Assembly (NCBI GenBank): GCA_915070235.1
Contig: CAJZFM010000122.1
Location: 1-6,490, forward strand
Length of the DNA: 6,490 nt
Reading direction: 5' to 3'
DNA from: an uncultured Capnocytophaga sp.
GTDB taxonomy: Bacteria > Bacteroidota > Bacteroidia > Flavobacteriales > Flavobacteriaceae
Numbering within the stretch: the first letter of the stretch is position 1; every line of letters begins with the position of its first letter. The position numbers and the translations under genes are program-made. Below the pieces are notes generated by a model, which saw only the letters and a program-made list of their open reading frames with translations, did no database searches and had not been told where the DNA came from. Below are positions 1 to 6,355 of this stretch, piece by piece.

Positions 1-583
1 CTAAGACAGCTTCTTTTTCTACACGTACGCCTTCTACGATGATGGAGCGAGATCCTAAGAAAGCTCCATCTTCTATGATTACAGGGGCTGCTTGTAAGGG
101 CTCCAACACTCCTCCGATACCTACCCCTCCACTGATGTGTACATTCTTTCCTACTTGGGCACAACTACCCACGGTAGCCCATGTATCAACCATGGTGCCA
201 CTATCGACATAAGCACCAATATTTACATAAGAAGGCATCAGTACGACCCCTGGGGCGAGATAAGCCCCACGACGAGCGGTAGCAGGGGGTACTACACGTA
301 CGCCCTTGTCCTCATAGTTGTGCTTGAGCGGAATCTTATCATAGTACTCGAAGATCCCTACCTCTTTGGTTTCCATTTTTCGGAAAGGAAAGTATAGAAT
401 GACTGCTTTTTTAATCCATTCGTGTACATACCAGCCCTTATCAGAGGGAGTGGCTACCCTTAGTTCTCCACGGTCGAGTAGGTCTATGGTAGCATCAATG
501 GTTTTCATAGTAGCTTCATCGGAAAGCAGATGGCGGTTTTCCCACGCAGCCTCTATTTTCTCTTGTAAATCTTTTATATTCAT
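1..583 (-). CDS. dapD: DapD, tetrahydrodipicolinate N-succinyltransferase (partial, C-terminus off the left edge)
   Basis: The cytoplasmic enzyme transfers succinyl from succinyl-CoA to tetrahydrodipicolinate in the succinylase branch of diaminopimelate/lysine synthesis. Reading back from the ATG at 581-583, 194 codons are visible without a stop, about 70% of the usual length of roughly 270 residues. The N-terminus ([17 protein letters not shown]) is the helical DapD domain. From about residue 108 the left-handed beta-helix hexapeptide region begins, with the very typical segment [18 protein letters not shown] (129-146) followed by [12 protein letters not shown] (151-162). The start is supported by a promoter -7 box 25 nt upstream and by family-typical N-terminal sequence. 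It is separated from the GNAT gene upstream by 79 nt and has its own promoter, so it is probably a separate transcription unit. Identity is very secure; only the missing C-terminal third is unseen. Confidence 0.96.
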   Translation of the reverse strand, partial: MNIKDLQEKIEAAWENRHLLSDEATMKTIDATIDLLDRGELRVATPSDKGWYVHEWIKKAVILYFPFRKMETKEVGIFEYYDKIPLKHNYEDKGVRVVPPATARRGAYLAPGVVLMPSYVNIGAYVDSGTMVDTWATVGSCAQVGKNVHISGGVGIGGVLEPLQAAPVIIEDGAFLGSRSIIVEGVRVEKEAVL

Positions 584-595
584 AATTGATGATTC

Positions 596-621
596 ATTTC
601 TTATTTGCAAAGATAAGAAAT
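596..621. repeat. 9-bp inverted repeat over the dapD promoter
   Basis: The arms ATTTCTTAT (596-604) and ATAAGAAAT (613-621) are perfect reverse complements separated by 8 nt. No T-tract follows on either strand and the arms are AT-rich, so an intrinsic terminator is unlikely. The dyad covers the -7 box and the predicted start point, where a repressor operator could sit. A chance AT-rich palindrome cannot be excluded. Confidence 0.45.
608..615 (-). promoter_or_regulatory. Probable dapD promoter, -7 box TATCTTTG
   Basis: On the minus strand the sequence TATCTTTG matches the Bacteroidetes primary-sigma -7 consensus TAnnTTTG exactly. A weak -33 candidate, TTAG, lies 21 nt upstream (640-637). The expected transcription start is about 601-604, giving a leader of roughly 20 nt before the dapD ATG. 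The box sits within the loop and proximal arm of the inverted repeat at 596-621. The match is read directly; promoter function is inferred. Confidence 0.6.
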
Positions 622-649
622 TTAATGATTAATGAACTAATGTTTAATG
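621..649 (-). repeat. CATTAAN heptamer array between the GNAT gene and dapD
   Basis: Read on the minus strand, four units follow each other: CATTAAA (649-643), CATTAGT (642-636, plus one extra T), CATTAAT (634-628) and CATTAAA (627-621). Their spacing is 7, 8 and 7 nt. They fill the gap between the GNAT stop codon and the dapD promoter. The same core recurs at 5122-5142 and 6411-6444 before other genes, in the sense orientation of the downstream gene. Confidence 0.6.
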
Positions 650-662
650 ATTAATTAACGCC

Positions 663-1208
663 TTAAGATTGGTATATCAGGTGCTTGTAAGGAGCCCCCG
701 CGAGCATCTTCATATCGGCATATACAAAGCCCATACGCAGGTAGAGCTTTTCTGCTTGGGGATTGTCCATGGAGACTAATAGTCCTATGGTTTCTCCCTT
801 GAGTAGTTCCTTGAGGTGGAGTAGCAGAGAGGAGCCTATACCTTTTCCTTGTACCTTGGGGGAGACACTTAGTGTATCTATATAATACTCACCAGCTTGG
901 GTTTCTTTTTCCAAGCGGATGTCATGTCCATAGGAGGCTTTGATAAAATCAAAAACAGACTGGGACAAGGGATCTATATGGGCACCATTATAATAGACAA
1001 GCGAGCCGAGAATTTGCTTATCTTTTTCATATACCAAAGTATTCTCGTAAGAATACTGATTGTTCTGCTCCATAAAGAGCCTTTCCAAGAATCGGACAGA
1101 CTCATGGGGGTCTTCCCGCTGGATAAGCTTAAAAACGATTTCAGACATTGCTTGAAACATAAGCGGTGCCACAAAAGGGGCATCGGAAGGGGTGGCTGTA
1201 CGTATCAT
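663..1208 (-). CDS. GNAT-family N-acetyltransferase
   Basis: This 181-residue protein is a single-domain GCN5-related acyl-CoA transferase, probably cytoplasmic. The acetyl-CoA pyrophosphate-binding loop QGKGIG is at residues 120-125, after the beta-strand YYIDTLSVSP (108-117). The later NPQAEKLYLRMGF segment (149-161) is the usual GNAT motif B with the conserved Asn, Tyr and Gly-Phe. The length is normal for the family. The substrate cannot be told from sequence; small-molecule, protein N-terminal or antibiotic targets are all possible. Its ATG overlaps the TGA of the upstream TonB-like gene in an ATGA arrangement, so it is most likely translated by coupling as the last gene of the truB operon. 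No separate promoter is seen. Confidence 0.9.
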   Translation of the reverse strand: MIRTATPSDAPFVAPLMFQAMSEIVFKLIQREDPHESVRFLERLFMEQNNQYSYENTLVYEKDKQILGSLVYYNGAHIDPLSQSVFDFIKASYGHDIRLEKETQAGEYYIDTLSVSPKVQGKGIGSSLLLHLKELLKGETIGLLVSMDNPQAEKLYLRMGFVYADMKMLAGAPYKHLIYQS

Positions 1209-1972
1209 TGAAATAGGTAGGTAATGGTTCCAAGTTGTTTGATCTTACTGTCTTTGTTAAAGCGAGCTTTGCGGGCATAATAGATAGCATTATCTATCAA
1301 GCACCCGTTGGTTGTACTTGAAGATGCCTTGTTATAAGAGGCCTCTATTACTCGCCCTTGGTTATCTACAGTGATATTGATGACCACTTTGCCTGATTCC
1401 TCACAAGTATAGACTGGGTTGGGAAGTTCTGAAACTGCTTCTCTTTCAGGTAGGTAAAACGAAATCAGGGTACGCTTATTGGCCTTTTTCTCATTCTTCT
1501 TTTGGGGCTTATATTTCTCCAAATCCTTAAAGGACATACCATCATTGACCTTATAAGGTTCCACCTTAGCAGGTTCTATTCCTTCTGCCTCACCTGGGGC
1601 ATTATCTCCCTCACCAGCAGCTTCTTGGGCTTGTTGTTCGGCCAAAAGATCGTCTAAGCTCTCAAGGTCTTCGGCCTGTTTGATACGAGAGTCGGCCTCA
1701 TTATAGGAGCGAGTGGTTATTTGTGAGTCATCGGTAACGCTTTCTTGTTCGTTTTGAGTGTCTTCAGGGAGTTTTTCTTCCTCTAAGAGTTTGGCTATTT
1801 CCTCAGCGGGAGGAATCTCTAACCAAATCTCATCAGGCTTATTATTGACTCTGATAATAATGAATGAGACCACTATACAGAGCATAATCACCAAGGTAAT
1901 GACAAAAGCCCTTTCCTTGCCCGATAAGCCCATGGCCTCAATTTCTCTCTTAATGTATTGTGTTAGTTTCAT
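1205..1972 (-). CDS. TonB-like membrane-anchored protein with acidic linker and TonB C-terminal domain
   Basis: The 255-residue protein has a short basic N-terminus, one membrane segment (about residues 23-41, FVITLVIMLCIVVSFIII) and a long periplasmic region. Residues about 44-165 form a low-complexity linker rich in Glu, Asp and Gln, turning Lys-rich just before the C-terminal domain. That domain (about 180-255) resembles TonB_C: GKVVINITVDNQGRVIEAS (194-212), then an alanine/arginine helix ending in ARFN. Two cysteines (C190 and C224) fall inside it and could form a periplasmic disulfide. The usual Pro-rich TonB linker is absent and no exbB/exbD lies nearby, so energy coupling to TonB-dependent receptors is possible but unproven. 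The start at 1972 overlaps truB by 23 nt; an internal ATG at 1933 would avoid the overlap but still keep the membrane segment. Confidence 0.8.
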   Translation of the reverse strand: MKLTQYIKREIEAMGLSGKERAFVITLVIMLCIVVSFIIIRVNNKPDEIWLEIPPAEEIAKLLEEEKLPEDTQNEQESVTDDSQITTRSYNEADSRIKQAEDLESLDDLLAEQQAQEAAGEGDNAPGEAEGIEPAKVEPYKVNDGMSFKDLEKYKPQKKNEKKANKRTLISFYLPEREAVSELPNPVYTCEESGKVVINITVDNQGRVIEASYNKASSSTTNGCLIDNAIYYARKARFNKDSKIKQLGTITYLFQ

Positions 1973-2663
1973 CGTGGGTATGGTTTATAAGTTCTTGCAC
2001 AAAATCCTCAGGGGTATAGGCTTGAGCTACAGCGTATTCTCCTATTTGTGTGCGCCTAAGGGAAGTAAGGTGAGCTCCACTGCCTAAGGCCTTTCCTATA
2101 TCATGTGCTAAGGAGCGAATATAAGTTCCTTTGCTACAATGTACCCTAAAGCTGAGTTCCTTTTCTCCTATAAGGGAGAGATCTAAGGCGTATATGGTAA
2201 TAGCTCTTTTGGGTACTTCAGTAGTTTCTCCCTTTCGAGCGAGCTCATAGAGGCGTTTTCCGTCTTTTTTGATAGCCGAGAATAGGGGAGGGGCTTGGGT
2301 AATATCCCCTACAAATTGTTCTCTAACTTGCTCAATGAGTTTGGGAGTGATATGCTCGGTTGGGAAGGTGCTATCTATCTCTGTTTCTAAGTCATAGGAA
2401 GGTGTGGTAGCTCCCAGCGCTATGGTTCCTGTGTATATCTTGGAAGCATCTTGTAACTGAGGGATTTGCTTGGTGTGCTTGCCTGTGCATAGGATCAAAA
2501 GCCCTGTAGCCAAGGGGTCAAGAGTACCAGCATGGCCTATCTTGAATTTTTTCAGACGATACTTTTTCATGATAGCCCACTTGAGTTTGTTGACCGCTTG
2601 GAAAGAACTCCAGTGTAAAGGTTTGTCAATCAGTATGATAGTTCCTTCTATAAGTGATTGCAT
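1950..2663 (-). CDS. truB: TruB, tRNA pseudouridine-55 synthase
   Basis: TruB isomerises U55 to pseudouridine in the T-loop of tRNAs in the cytoplasm. The protein is 237 residues, typical of short forms without a C-terminal PUA domain. Motifs appear in order. The N-terminal strand IILIDKP (9-15) comes first, then the catalytic motif GHAGTLDPLATG (43-54) with the nucleophilic Asp at 49. Next come the conserved Tyr in KIYTGT (Y77), the APPLFSAIKKDGKRLYELAR segment, and KGTYIRSLAHDIG (178-190) with the conserved Arg at 183. It is the first gene of a minus-strand operon with the TonB-like and GNAT genes; its end overlaps the next gene by 23 nt. A TAnnTTTG promoter lies 36 nt upstream of the ATG. 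In Flavobacteriia truB commonly sits among cell-envelope genes, which fits the membrane protein downstream. Confidence 0.97.
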   Translation of the reverse strand: MQSLIEGTIILIDKPLHWSSFQAVNKLKWAIMKKYRLKKFKIGHAGTLDPLATGLLILCTGKHTKQIPQLQDASKIYTGTIALGATTPSYDLETEIDSTFPTEHITPKLIEQVREQFVGDITQAPPLFSAIKKDGKRLYELARKGETTEVPKRAITIYALDLSLIGEKELSFRVHCSKGTYIRSLAHDIGKALGSGAHLTSLRRTQIGEYAVAQAYTPEDFVQELINHTHDETNTIH

Positions 2664-2698
2664 AGGTAAAATAACTTTTAAGCAAACGAAAGTTTTGG

Positions 2699-2706
2699 CA
2701 AAAGTA
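2699..2706 (-). promoter_or_regulatory. Probable truB operon promoter, -7 box TACTTTTG
   Basis: On the minus strand TACTTTTG is an exact TAnnTTTG match. It predicts a start near 2692-2695 and a leader of about 30 nt. The -33 region is poor: the nearest candidate is TTAG at 2727-2724, 17 nt upstream. Function is inferred from position ahead of the first gene of the operon. Confidence 0.55.
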
Positions 2707-2770
2707 CATTTATTTTTTTAATTCTAATAGTTTTTTCTAAAAATAAATCAGTCAAGCGGAAAAAATAAGA

Positions 2771-2811
2771 GTGAAGAGGATACTTTTCTCTTTTCTCTTC
2801 CTCCACTTCAC
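2771..2811. repeat. Imperfect inverted repeat in the truB-nrfH divergent region
   Basis: GTGAAGAGGA (2771-2780) can pair with TCCT (2799-2802) and CTTCAC (2806-2811), leaving a CCA bulge and an 18-nt pyrimidine-rich loop. No T-run follows the stem closely, and both flanking genes point away from it, so a terminator makes little sense. It could be a regulator-binding site for nrfH, lying about 115 nt upstream of its predicted start point, or chance. The rest of the region 2664-2954 is AT-rich and holds only the two promoters described; I see no clear FNR or CRP palindrome. Confidence 0.3.
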
Positions 2812-2891
2812 AATTGATATTTCGGACTTATAAGTGTTAAATTTATGTTTATTTATAATGAAAACAAAATACCCTTGAAGCATGATTTTTC

Positions 2892-2922
2892 TTTGTAAAA
2901 TGGGAAAAATTGATTATTTTTG
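2892..2922 (+). promoter_or_regulatory. nrfH promoter: TTTG -33 box, 19-nt spacer, TATTTTTG -7 box
   Basis: TTTG at 2892-2895 and TATTTTTG at 2915-2922 both match the Bacteroidetes sigma consensus, with a 19-nt spacer. This is the best promoter in the window. It predicts transcription starting about 2926-2929 and an A-rich leader of about 26-29 nt before the ATG at 2955. A short 6-bp dyad (AAAAAT 2905-2910 / ATTTTT 2916-2921) overlaps the -7 box and may be a regulator site or simple AT-richness. Confidence 0.7.
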
Positions 2923-2954
2923 CAATGGAAATAAAAAAACAAAACATTAACAAT

Positions 2955-3563
2955 ATGCCAACGTCTTCAAATGAAAGCACCCCTAAGAAAAGCCGATTTT
3001 TTCGGTATCTGATTCCTTCTTTTGTAGGAATTATATTGGGCTTGTGTGGGTATATATTTTACCTTTCCAAGGCGCATTCTTATCTTTCGGATGACCCTAA
3101 GGCGTGTGTGAACTGCCACATCATGGAGCCTGAATATGCTACATGGTTGCACTCCTCACATGGTCGCAATACGGTCTGCAATGATTGCCATGTACCTCAT
3201 GACAATGTGTTCCGTAAGTATTACTTCAAGGCCAATGACGGGCTTAGGCATGCCACTATGTTCACTTTCCGTCTGGAACCACAAGTGATCAAAATGCATG
3301 CTCCAGGACAGAAGGTAGTACAGGAGAACTGTATCCGCTGCCACAGTACCCTTGTCTCTGAAGTAAGGTTAGGTAAAGTAACAGCCCCTATGGCACATGC
3401 CGACAATGGTAAGCTCTGCTGGGAATGCCACCGCGAGGTGCCCCACAGCCGAGTACGCGGACTCAATGCCGCGCCTGACTCTCCTGTACCTATTATAGAT
3501 GATATGGGGGAAAACACCCCACAGTGGATACAGGACTTAATAAAAACAGAAAAAAATAATTGA
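2955..3563 (+). CDS. nrfH: NrfH, membrane-anchored tetraheme cytochrome c quinol dehydrogenase
   Basis: NrfH takes electrons from menaquinol in the cytoplasmic membrane and passes them to NrfA in the periplasm. Counting from the ATG at 2955 it is 202 residues. One N-terminal anchor helix spans about 16-40 (FRYLIPSFVGIILGLCGYIF onward). Four haem c sites follow: CVNCH (51-55), CNDCH (75-79), CIRCH (116-120) and CWECH (145-149). The first is CxxCHxM with Met at 57, the special haem-1 arrangement of the NapC/NirT/NrfH family. The open frame extends upstream to an ATG at 2925 and a TTG at 2910, but these lie in or at the edge of the promoter, before the predicted transcript start, so 2955 is preferred. 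It is the first gene of the nrf cassette, 26 nt ahead of nrfA. Confidence 0.96.
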   Translation: MPTSSNESTPKKSRFFRYLIPSFVGIILGLCGYIFYLSKAHSYLSDDPKACVNCHIMEPEYATWLHSSHGRNTVCNDCHVPHDNVFRKYYFKANDGLRHATMFTFRLEPQVIKMHAPGQKVVQENCIRCHSTLVSEVRLGKVTAPMAHADNGKLCWECHREVPHSRVRGLNAAPDSPVPIIDDMGENTPQWIQDLIKTEKNN

Positions 3564-3589
3564 TTAAAAACAAACTAATTTATACAACG

Positions 3590-5056
3590 ATGAAAAAGAA
3601 AAATTGGTTACTAGTAGGAATATTAGCTGTAGTGACGTTCCTTTTAGGTTTGTTAGCTAATTCCATAATGAATAGGTCTCATGAGGCCGAATTTATAGCC
3701 AAAGGTGGTAATAACTTGGAAGACCAAGAGTGCCGCAATGAACTTTACAAGGAGTTTTATCCTCGTCAGTATGACTCTTGGGAAGCTACTGCCGATACCA
3801 CTTTCCGCTCTAAGTATATGAGCAGTCAAGATGATGACCTCTTGGCACTACGTCCTGAAATGGTAATCCTTTGGGCGGGCTATGCCTTCTCTAAGGAATA
3901 CAATGCACCTCGTGGCCACATGCATGCCATAGAGGATGTTACCAAGATCCTCCGTACAGGAGCTCCTTCTGAGACTACTCACTCTCCACAGCCAGGTACT
4001 TGCTGGACTTGTAAGAGCCCTGATGTGCCTCGCCTTATGAAGAAAGTAGGTTTGGAAGAATACTATAGTGCTCCTTGGGACAAGTGGGGTAGCGAAATAG
4101 TGAACCCTATCGGTTGTGCTACTTGCCACAATACTAAGACTATGAAATTGGAAGTACACCAACCAGCGTTGGCTGAGGCTTTTGCTCGCCAAGGAAAAGA
4201 CATTAACAAAGCAACTCACCAAGAAATGCGTTCATTGGTTTGTGCACAATGCCACGTAGAATACTACTTCAAAGGGGATAAGAAATATCTTACCTTCCCA
4301 TGGGACGAAGGTATGACTGTGGAAAAAATGGAAGAATACTACGACAAAGAAGGCTGGACTGACTATGTTCATAAAGTGAGTCGTGCTCCTATTATCAAAG
4401 CACAACACCCCGATTATGAACTTTCTCAGCTTGGTATTCACGGACAGCGTGGGGTATCTTGTGCTGACTGTCACATGCCTTACAAAACTGATGGTGCAGT
4501 GAAGTTCTCCGACCACCAAATCTCCAGTCCTTTGCGTAATATTTCTGCCAGTTGCCAGACATGTCACCGCCAAAGTGAGGATGACCTTAGAAAAAATGTA
4601 TATGATCGCCAAGATGCTGTATATGGTATGCGTATAAAACTTGAAAAGGAATTGGCTAAAGTACATTTTAAAGCTAAATTCTTGTGGGACAATGGGGCAA
4701 CTGAAGAACAAATGAAACCTACCTTAGCCCTTATACGTAAGTCTCAATGGCGTTGGGATATGGTACACTCTTCACATGGAGCGGCTTTCCATGCTCCTAT
4801 AGAGTCAGAGCGTCTCCTTAGTGATGGGCTTATTTATGCTCTTGAAGCTGAAAAGAACTTGGATGTGCTTAAAGAAAAATTGCATATCGCAGCTGAGTTC
4901 GTAATGCCAGACATTAGTACCAAAGCCAAAGCTCAAAAAGAAATAGGCTTAGACATACCTAAGGAAGAAGCAGCTAAGAAAGAATTCCTAAAGACTATCG
5001 TTCCTAAATGGCTCGAAGAAGCTCGTAAAGAAGGTCGCTTAGTCACACAAAAATAG
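3590..5056 (+). CDS. nrfA: NrfA, pentaheme ammonia-forming cytochrome c nitrite reductase
   Basis: NrfA reduces nitrite to ammonium with six electrons in the periplasm, the terminal step of DNRA. The 488-residue product starts with an Sec-type signal/anchor (MKKKNWLLVGILAVV, hydrophobic to about residue 25). Five haem sites are visible: CWTCK (138-142, the catalytic haem with lysine ligand), CATCH (176-180), CAQCH (218-222), CADCH (291-295) and CQTCH (322-326). The catalytic Arg is R108 in APRGHMH. VEYYF (223-227) supplies the Glu/Tyr calcium and active-site residues. KAQH (270-273) holds the Lys and Gln calcium ligands and the catalytic His at 273. The late HSSHG (393-397) is the usual distal haem-ligand region. 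Length and order match E. coli NrfA. A TTG at 3560 overlapping the nrfH stop would add ten residues, but the ATG gives a proper signal sequence. It is partner to NrfH and is followed by a terminator. Confidence 0.98.
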   Translation: MKKKNWLLVGILAVVTFLLGLLANSIMNRSHEAEFIAKGGNNLEDQECRNELYKEFYPRQYDSWEATADTTFRSKYMSSQDDDLLALRPEMVILWAGYAFSKEYNAPRGHMHAIEDVTKILRTGAPSETTHSPQPGTCWTCKSPDVPRLMKKVGLEEYYSAPWDKWGSEIVNPIGCATCHNTKTMKLEVHQPALAEAFARQGKDINKATHQEMRSLVCAQCHVEYYFKGDKKYLTFPWDEGMTVEKMEEYYDKEGWTDYVHKVSRAPIIKAQHPDYELSQLGIHGQRGVSCADCHMPYKTDGAVKFSDHQISSPLRNISASCQTCHRQSEDDLRKNVYDRQDAVYGMRIKLEKELAKVHFKAKFLWDNGATEEQMKPTLALIRKSQWRWDMVHSSHGAAFHAPIESERLLSDGLIYALEAEKNLDVLKEKLHIAAEFVMPDISTKAKAQKEIGLDIPKEEAAKKEFLKTIVPKWLEEARKEGRLVTQK

Positions 5057-5072
5057 TGCGAACTGCACAAAT

Positions 5073-5110
5073 AAGTAGGGGCGAATTACCATTCGCCCTT
5101 ACTTTTTATA
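5073..5110 (+). terminator. Intrinsic terminator after nrfA
   Basis: A 14-bp stem with one G-T pair forms between 5073-5086 (AAGTAGGGGCGAAT) and 5091-5104 (ATTCGCCCTTACTT) around a TACC tetraloop, followed by a T-rich tail. It begins 16 nt after the nrfA stop codon. The stem is strong enough to stop or attenuate transcription into ccsB. The palindromic core GGGCGAAT/ATTCGCCC could also belong to a dispersed repeat family. Confidence 0.85.
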
Positions 5111-5115
5111 TTTTG

Positions 5116-5150
5116 ATTAATCATTAATCATTAACCATTAATTATTATTA
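5116..5150 (+). repeat. ATTAATC heptamer array immediately before ccsB
   Basis: Five 7-nt units abut the ccsB ATG: ATTAATC, ATTAATC, ATTAACC, ATTAATT and ATTATTA. TAA triplets occur at 5118, 5125, 5132, 5139 and 5149, covering all three frames. No Shine-Dalgarno motif is present, as expected for Bacteroidetes; the AT-rich unstructured stretch probably serves as the initiation region. No good TAnnTTTG promoter is seen here; the nearest sequence, TATATTTTG at 5107-5115, has wrong spacing. Confidence 0.65.
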
Positions 5151-6350
5151 ATGAAGTCTTATCCTTTCGCTATTGTTTTTTCTCTTACCGCTGTAGTGGT
5201 AGGGCTGGTGCTACAACTCTCCATAGGCAGTATCAGCAAGAGCTGGTTTAGCTTTCCTTACAATGTGGTAGGGGGAGCCGTCTTTGTCTTTTTGACAACG
5301 GCTATTTATTTCCTTTGGCGCAAGACCAACTTTATCCTTCGCTTCGCCTCGGCACCTTTCGCCATTGTTACGGTGGTAACACTTGGGGTACTAACTATTG
5401 GGTTGGGAAGTATCAATGTAAAACCCAATGAACTTAGTGGTTTTTGGGGCAAATGGGGCTTGGATGACCTAACCAAAACATGGTACTTTGGTCTTGTTTT
5501 CTTTTTGACCTTAACCAATCTTTGGTTTTCTATCCTTAAGCGTTCTATGGTATATCAGCGTAAGAATATCGCTTTCTTGCTCAATCACTTCGGTTTGTGG
5601 CTGGCCATGTTTGCAGGCGTCTTAGGTCAGGGCGATATTGTCCGCCTTACGATGGATCTTAAGAAGGATATTCCCCAGTGGCAGGCAAAAACAGCCGATG
5701 ATAAGGTAGTAAATCTGCCTCTGGCGATAGAGCTTAAAGAGTTTTCTATAGACATATACCCTAACAAACTCTTTGTGATAGATACCATAGGCACTTCGCT
5801 TCCTAAGGGCAAACCTGTTGGCTTTATGTTAGAGCGAGAAGGGGAGCAGGTCACGCTACTCAATTGGAAAATCACCCTACACAAGTATTTAGAAAAAGCT
5901 ATTCCAGATACGGATTCCACTTATATTAACCATACCATGTGGGGGGCTGCTAATGCAGCTTTGGTTACAGTAGAGGATTTGCGAACCCACCAGAAAAAGA
6001 AGGAGTGGATTTCAGCAGGGAACTTTCAGCTTCCTCCTCGTGCAATAGACTTAGATAAAGAACATACTCTTGTTATGGCGCCACCTGAAGCACGTAAGTT
6101 CCAATCTCAAGTACTTATCTATCAGAAGGGTAGCAATCGTATCTTGGAAGAAAAGATAGAAGTCAATCACCCTATAAGTGTGGGCGGTTGGCGTATCTAT
6201 CAGCTCAGTTATGATGAGCGTATGGGGCGCTGGTCAGACCTCAGTGTAGTGGAGCTGGTATCAGACCCTTGGCTACCAGTGGTGTATGTAGGTATTTTCT
6301 TACTTATTGCAGGCGGTGTAGCGCTACTATTTGAAGTAAAAAGAAATTAG
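5151..6350 (+). CDS. ccsB: CcsB/ResB-like System II cytochrome c biogenesis protein
   Basis: CcsB works with CcsA in the cytoplasmic membrane as the System II synthetase that delivers haem and joins it to CxxCH/CxxCK cysteines of periplasmic cytochromes. The 399-residue protein has hydrophobic helices at about 5-24, 39-56, 67-89, 110-127 and 140-160, a periplasmic domain of about 200 residues, and a last helix at about 375-393. H146 in NHFGLW sits in the helix before the periplasmic domain, as in ResB. The C-terminal part has the ResB signature NHPISVGGWRIYQLSYD (339-355). The ATG directly follows in-frame and out-of-frame stops, so the start is firm. Its place between nrfHA and a probable ccsA recalls NrfI of epsilonproteobacteria, where CcsB and CcsA are fused; here they are separate. 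Transcription probably needs read-through of the terminator at 5073 or an unseen promoter. Confidence 0.9.
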   Translation: MKSYPFAIVFSLTAVVVGLVLQLSIGSISKSWFSFPYNVVGGAVFVFLTTAIYFLWRKTNFILRFASAPFAIVTVVTLGVLTIGLGSINVKPNELSGFWGKWGLDDLTKTWYFGLVFFLTLTNLWFSILKRSMVYQRKNIAFLLNHFGLWLAMFAGVLGQGDIVRLTMDLKKDIPQWQAKTADDKVVNLPLAIELKEFSIDIYPNKLFVIDTIGTSLPKGKPVGFMLEREGEQVTLLNWKITLHKYLEKAIPDTDSTYINHTMWGAANAALVTVEDLRTHQKKKEWISAGNFQLPPRAIDLDKEHTLVMAPPEARKFQSQVLIYQKGSNRILEEKIEVNHPISVGGWRIYQLSYDERMGRWSDLSVVELVSDPWLPVVYVGIFLLIAGGVALLFEVKRN

Positions 6351-6355
6351 TTGTT

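Noticed and set aside
137..632. Two plus-strand open frames (137-397 and 366-632)
   Set aside because: They lie opposite dapD, which is certain, and show no protein-like motifs.
897..1211. Plus-strand open frame of 104 codons
   Set aside because: It is antisense to the GNAT gene and has no domain of its own.
2812..2900. FNR/CRP-type palindrome upstream of nrfH
   Set aside because: Only a TTGAT half-site (2814-2818) is present, with no matching ATCAA at the right distance.
2900..2950. Short frame from an ATG at 2900 as a possible leader peptide before nrfH
   Set aside because: Its ATG lies between the -33 and -7 boxes, upstream of the predicted transcript start, so it would not be transcribed.
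3560..3589. TTG start for nrfA overlapping the nrfH stop codon
   Set aside because: The extension IKNKLIYTT precedes a textbook signal sequence that starts at the ATG at 3590; a rare TTG start is not needed.
3848..4222. Open frame of 124 codons on the minus strand inside nrfA
   Set aside because: Antisense shadow of nrfA with no recognisable domain.
4232..4711. Open frame of 159 codons on the minus strand inside nrfA
   Set aside because: It is antisense to a fully convincing NrfA; its composition (Phe/Val/Thr-rich) is a mirror of that gene, and no promoter is seen.
5107..5115. Promoter for ccsB in TATATTTTG
   Set aside because: TA and TTTG are one base too far apart, no -33 TTTG is at the right distance, and the stretch overlaps the terminator tail.
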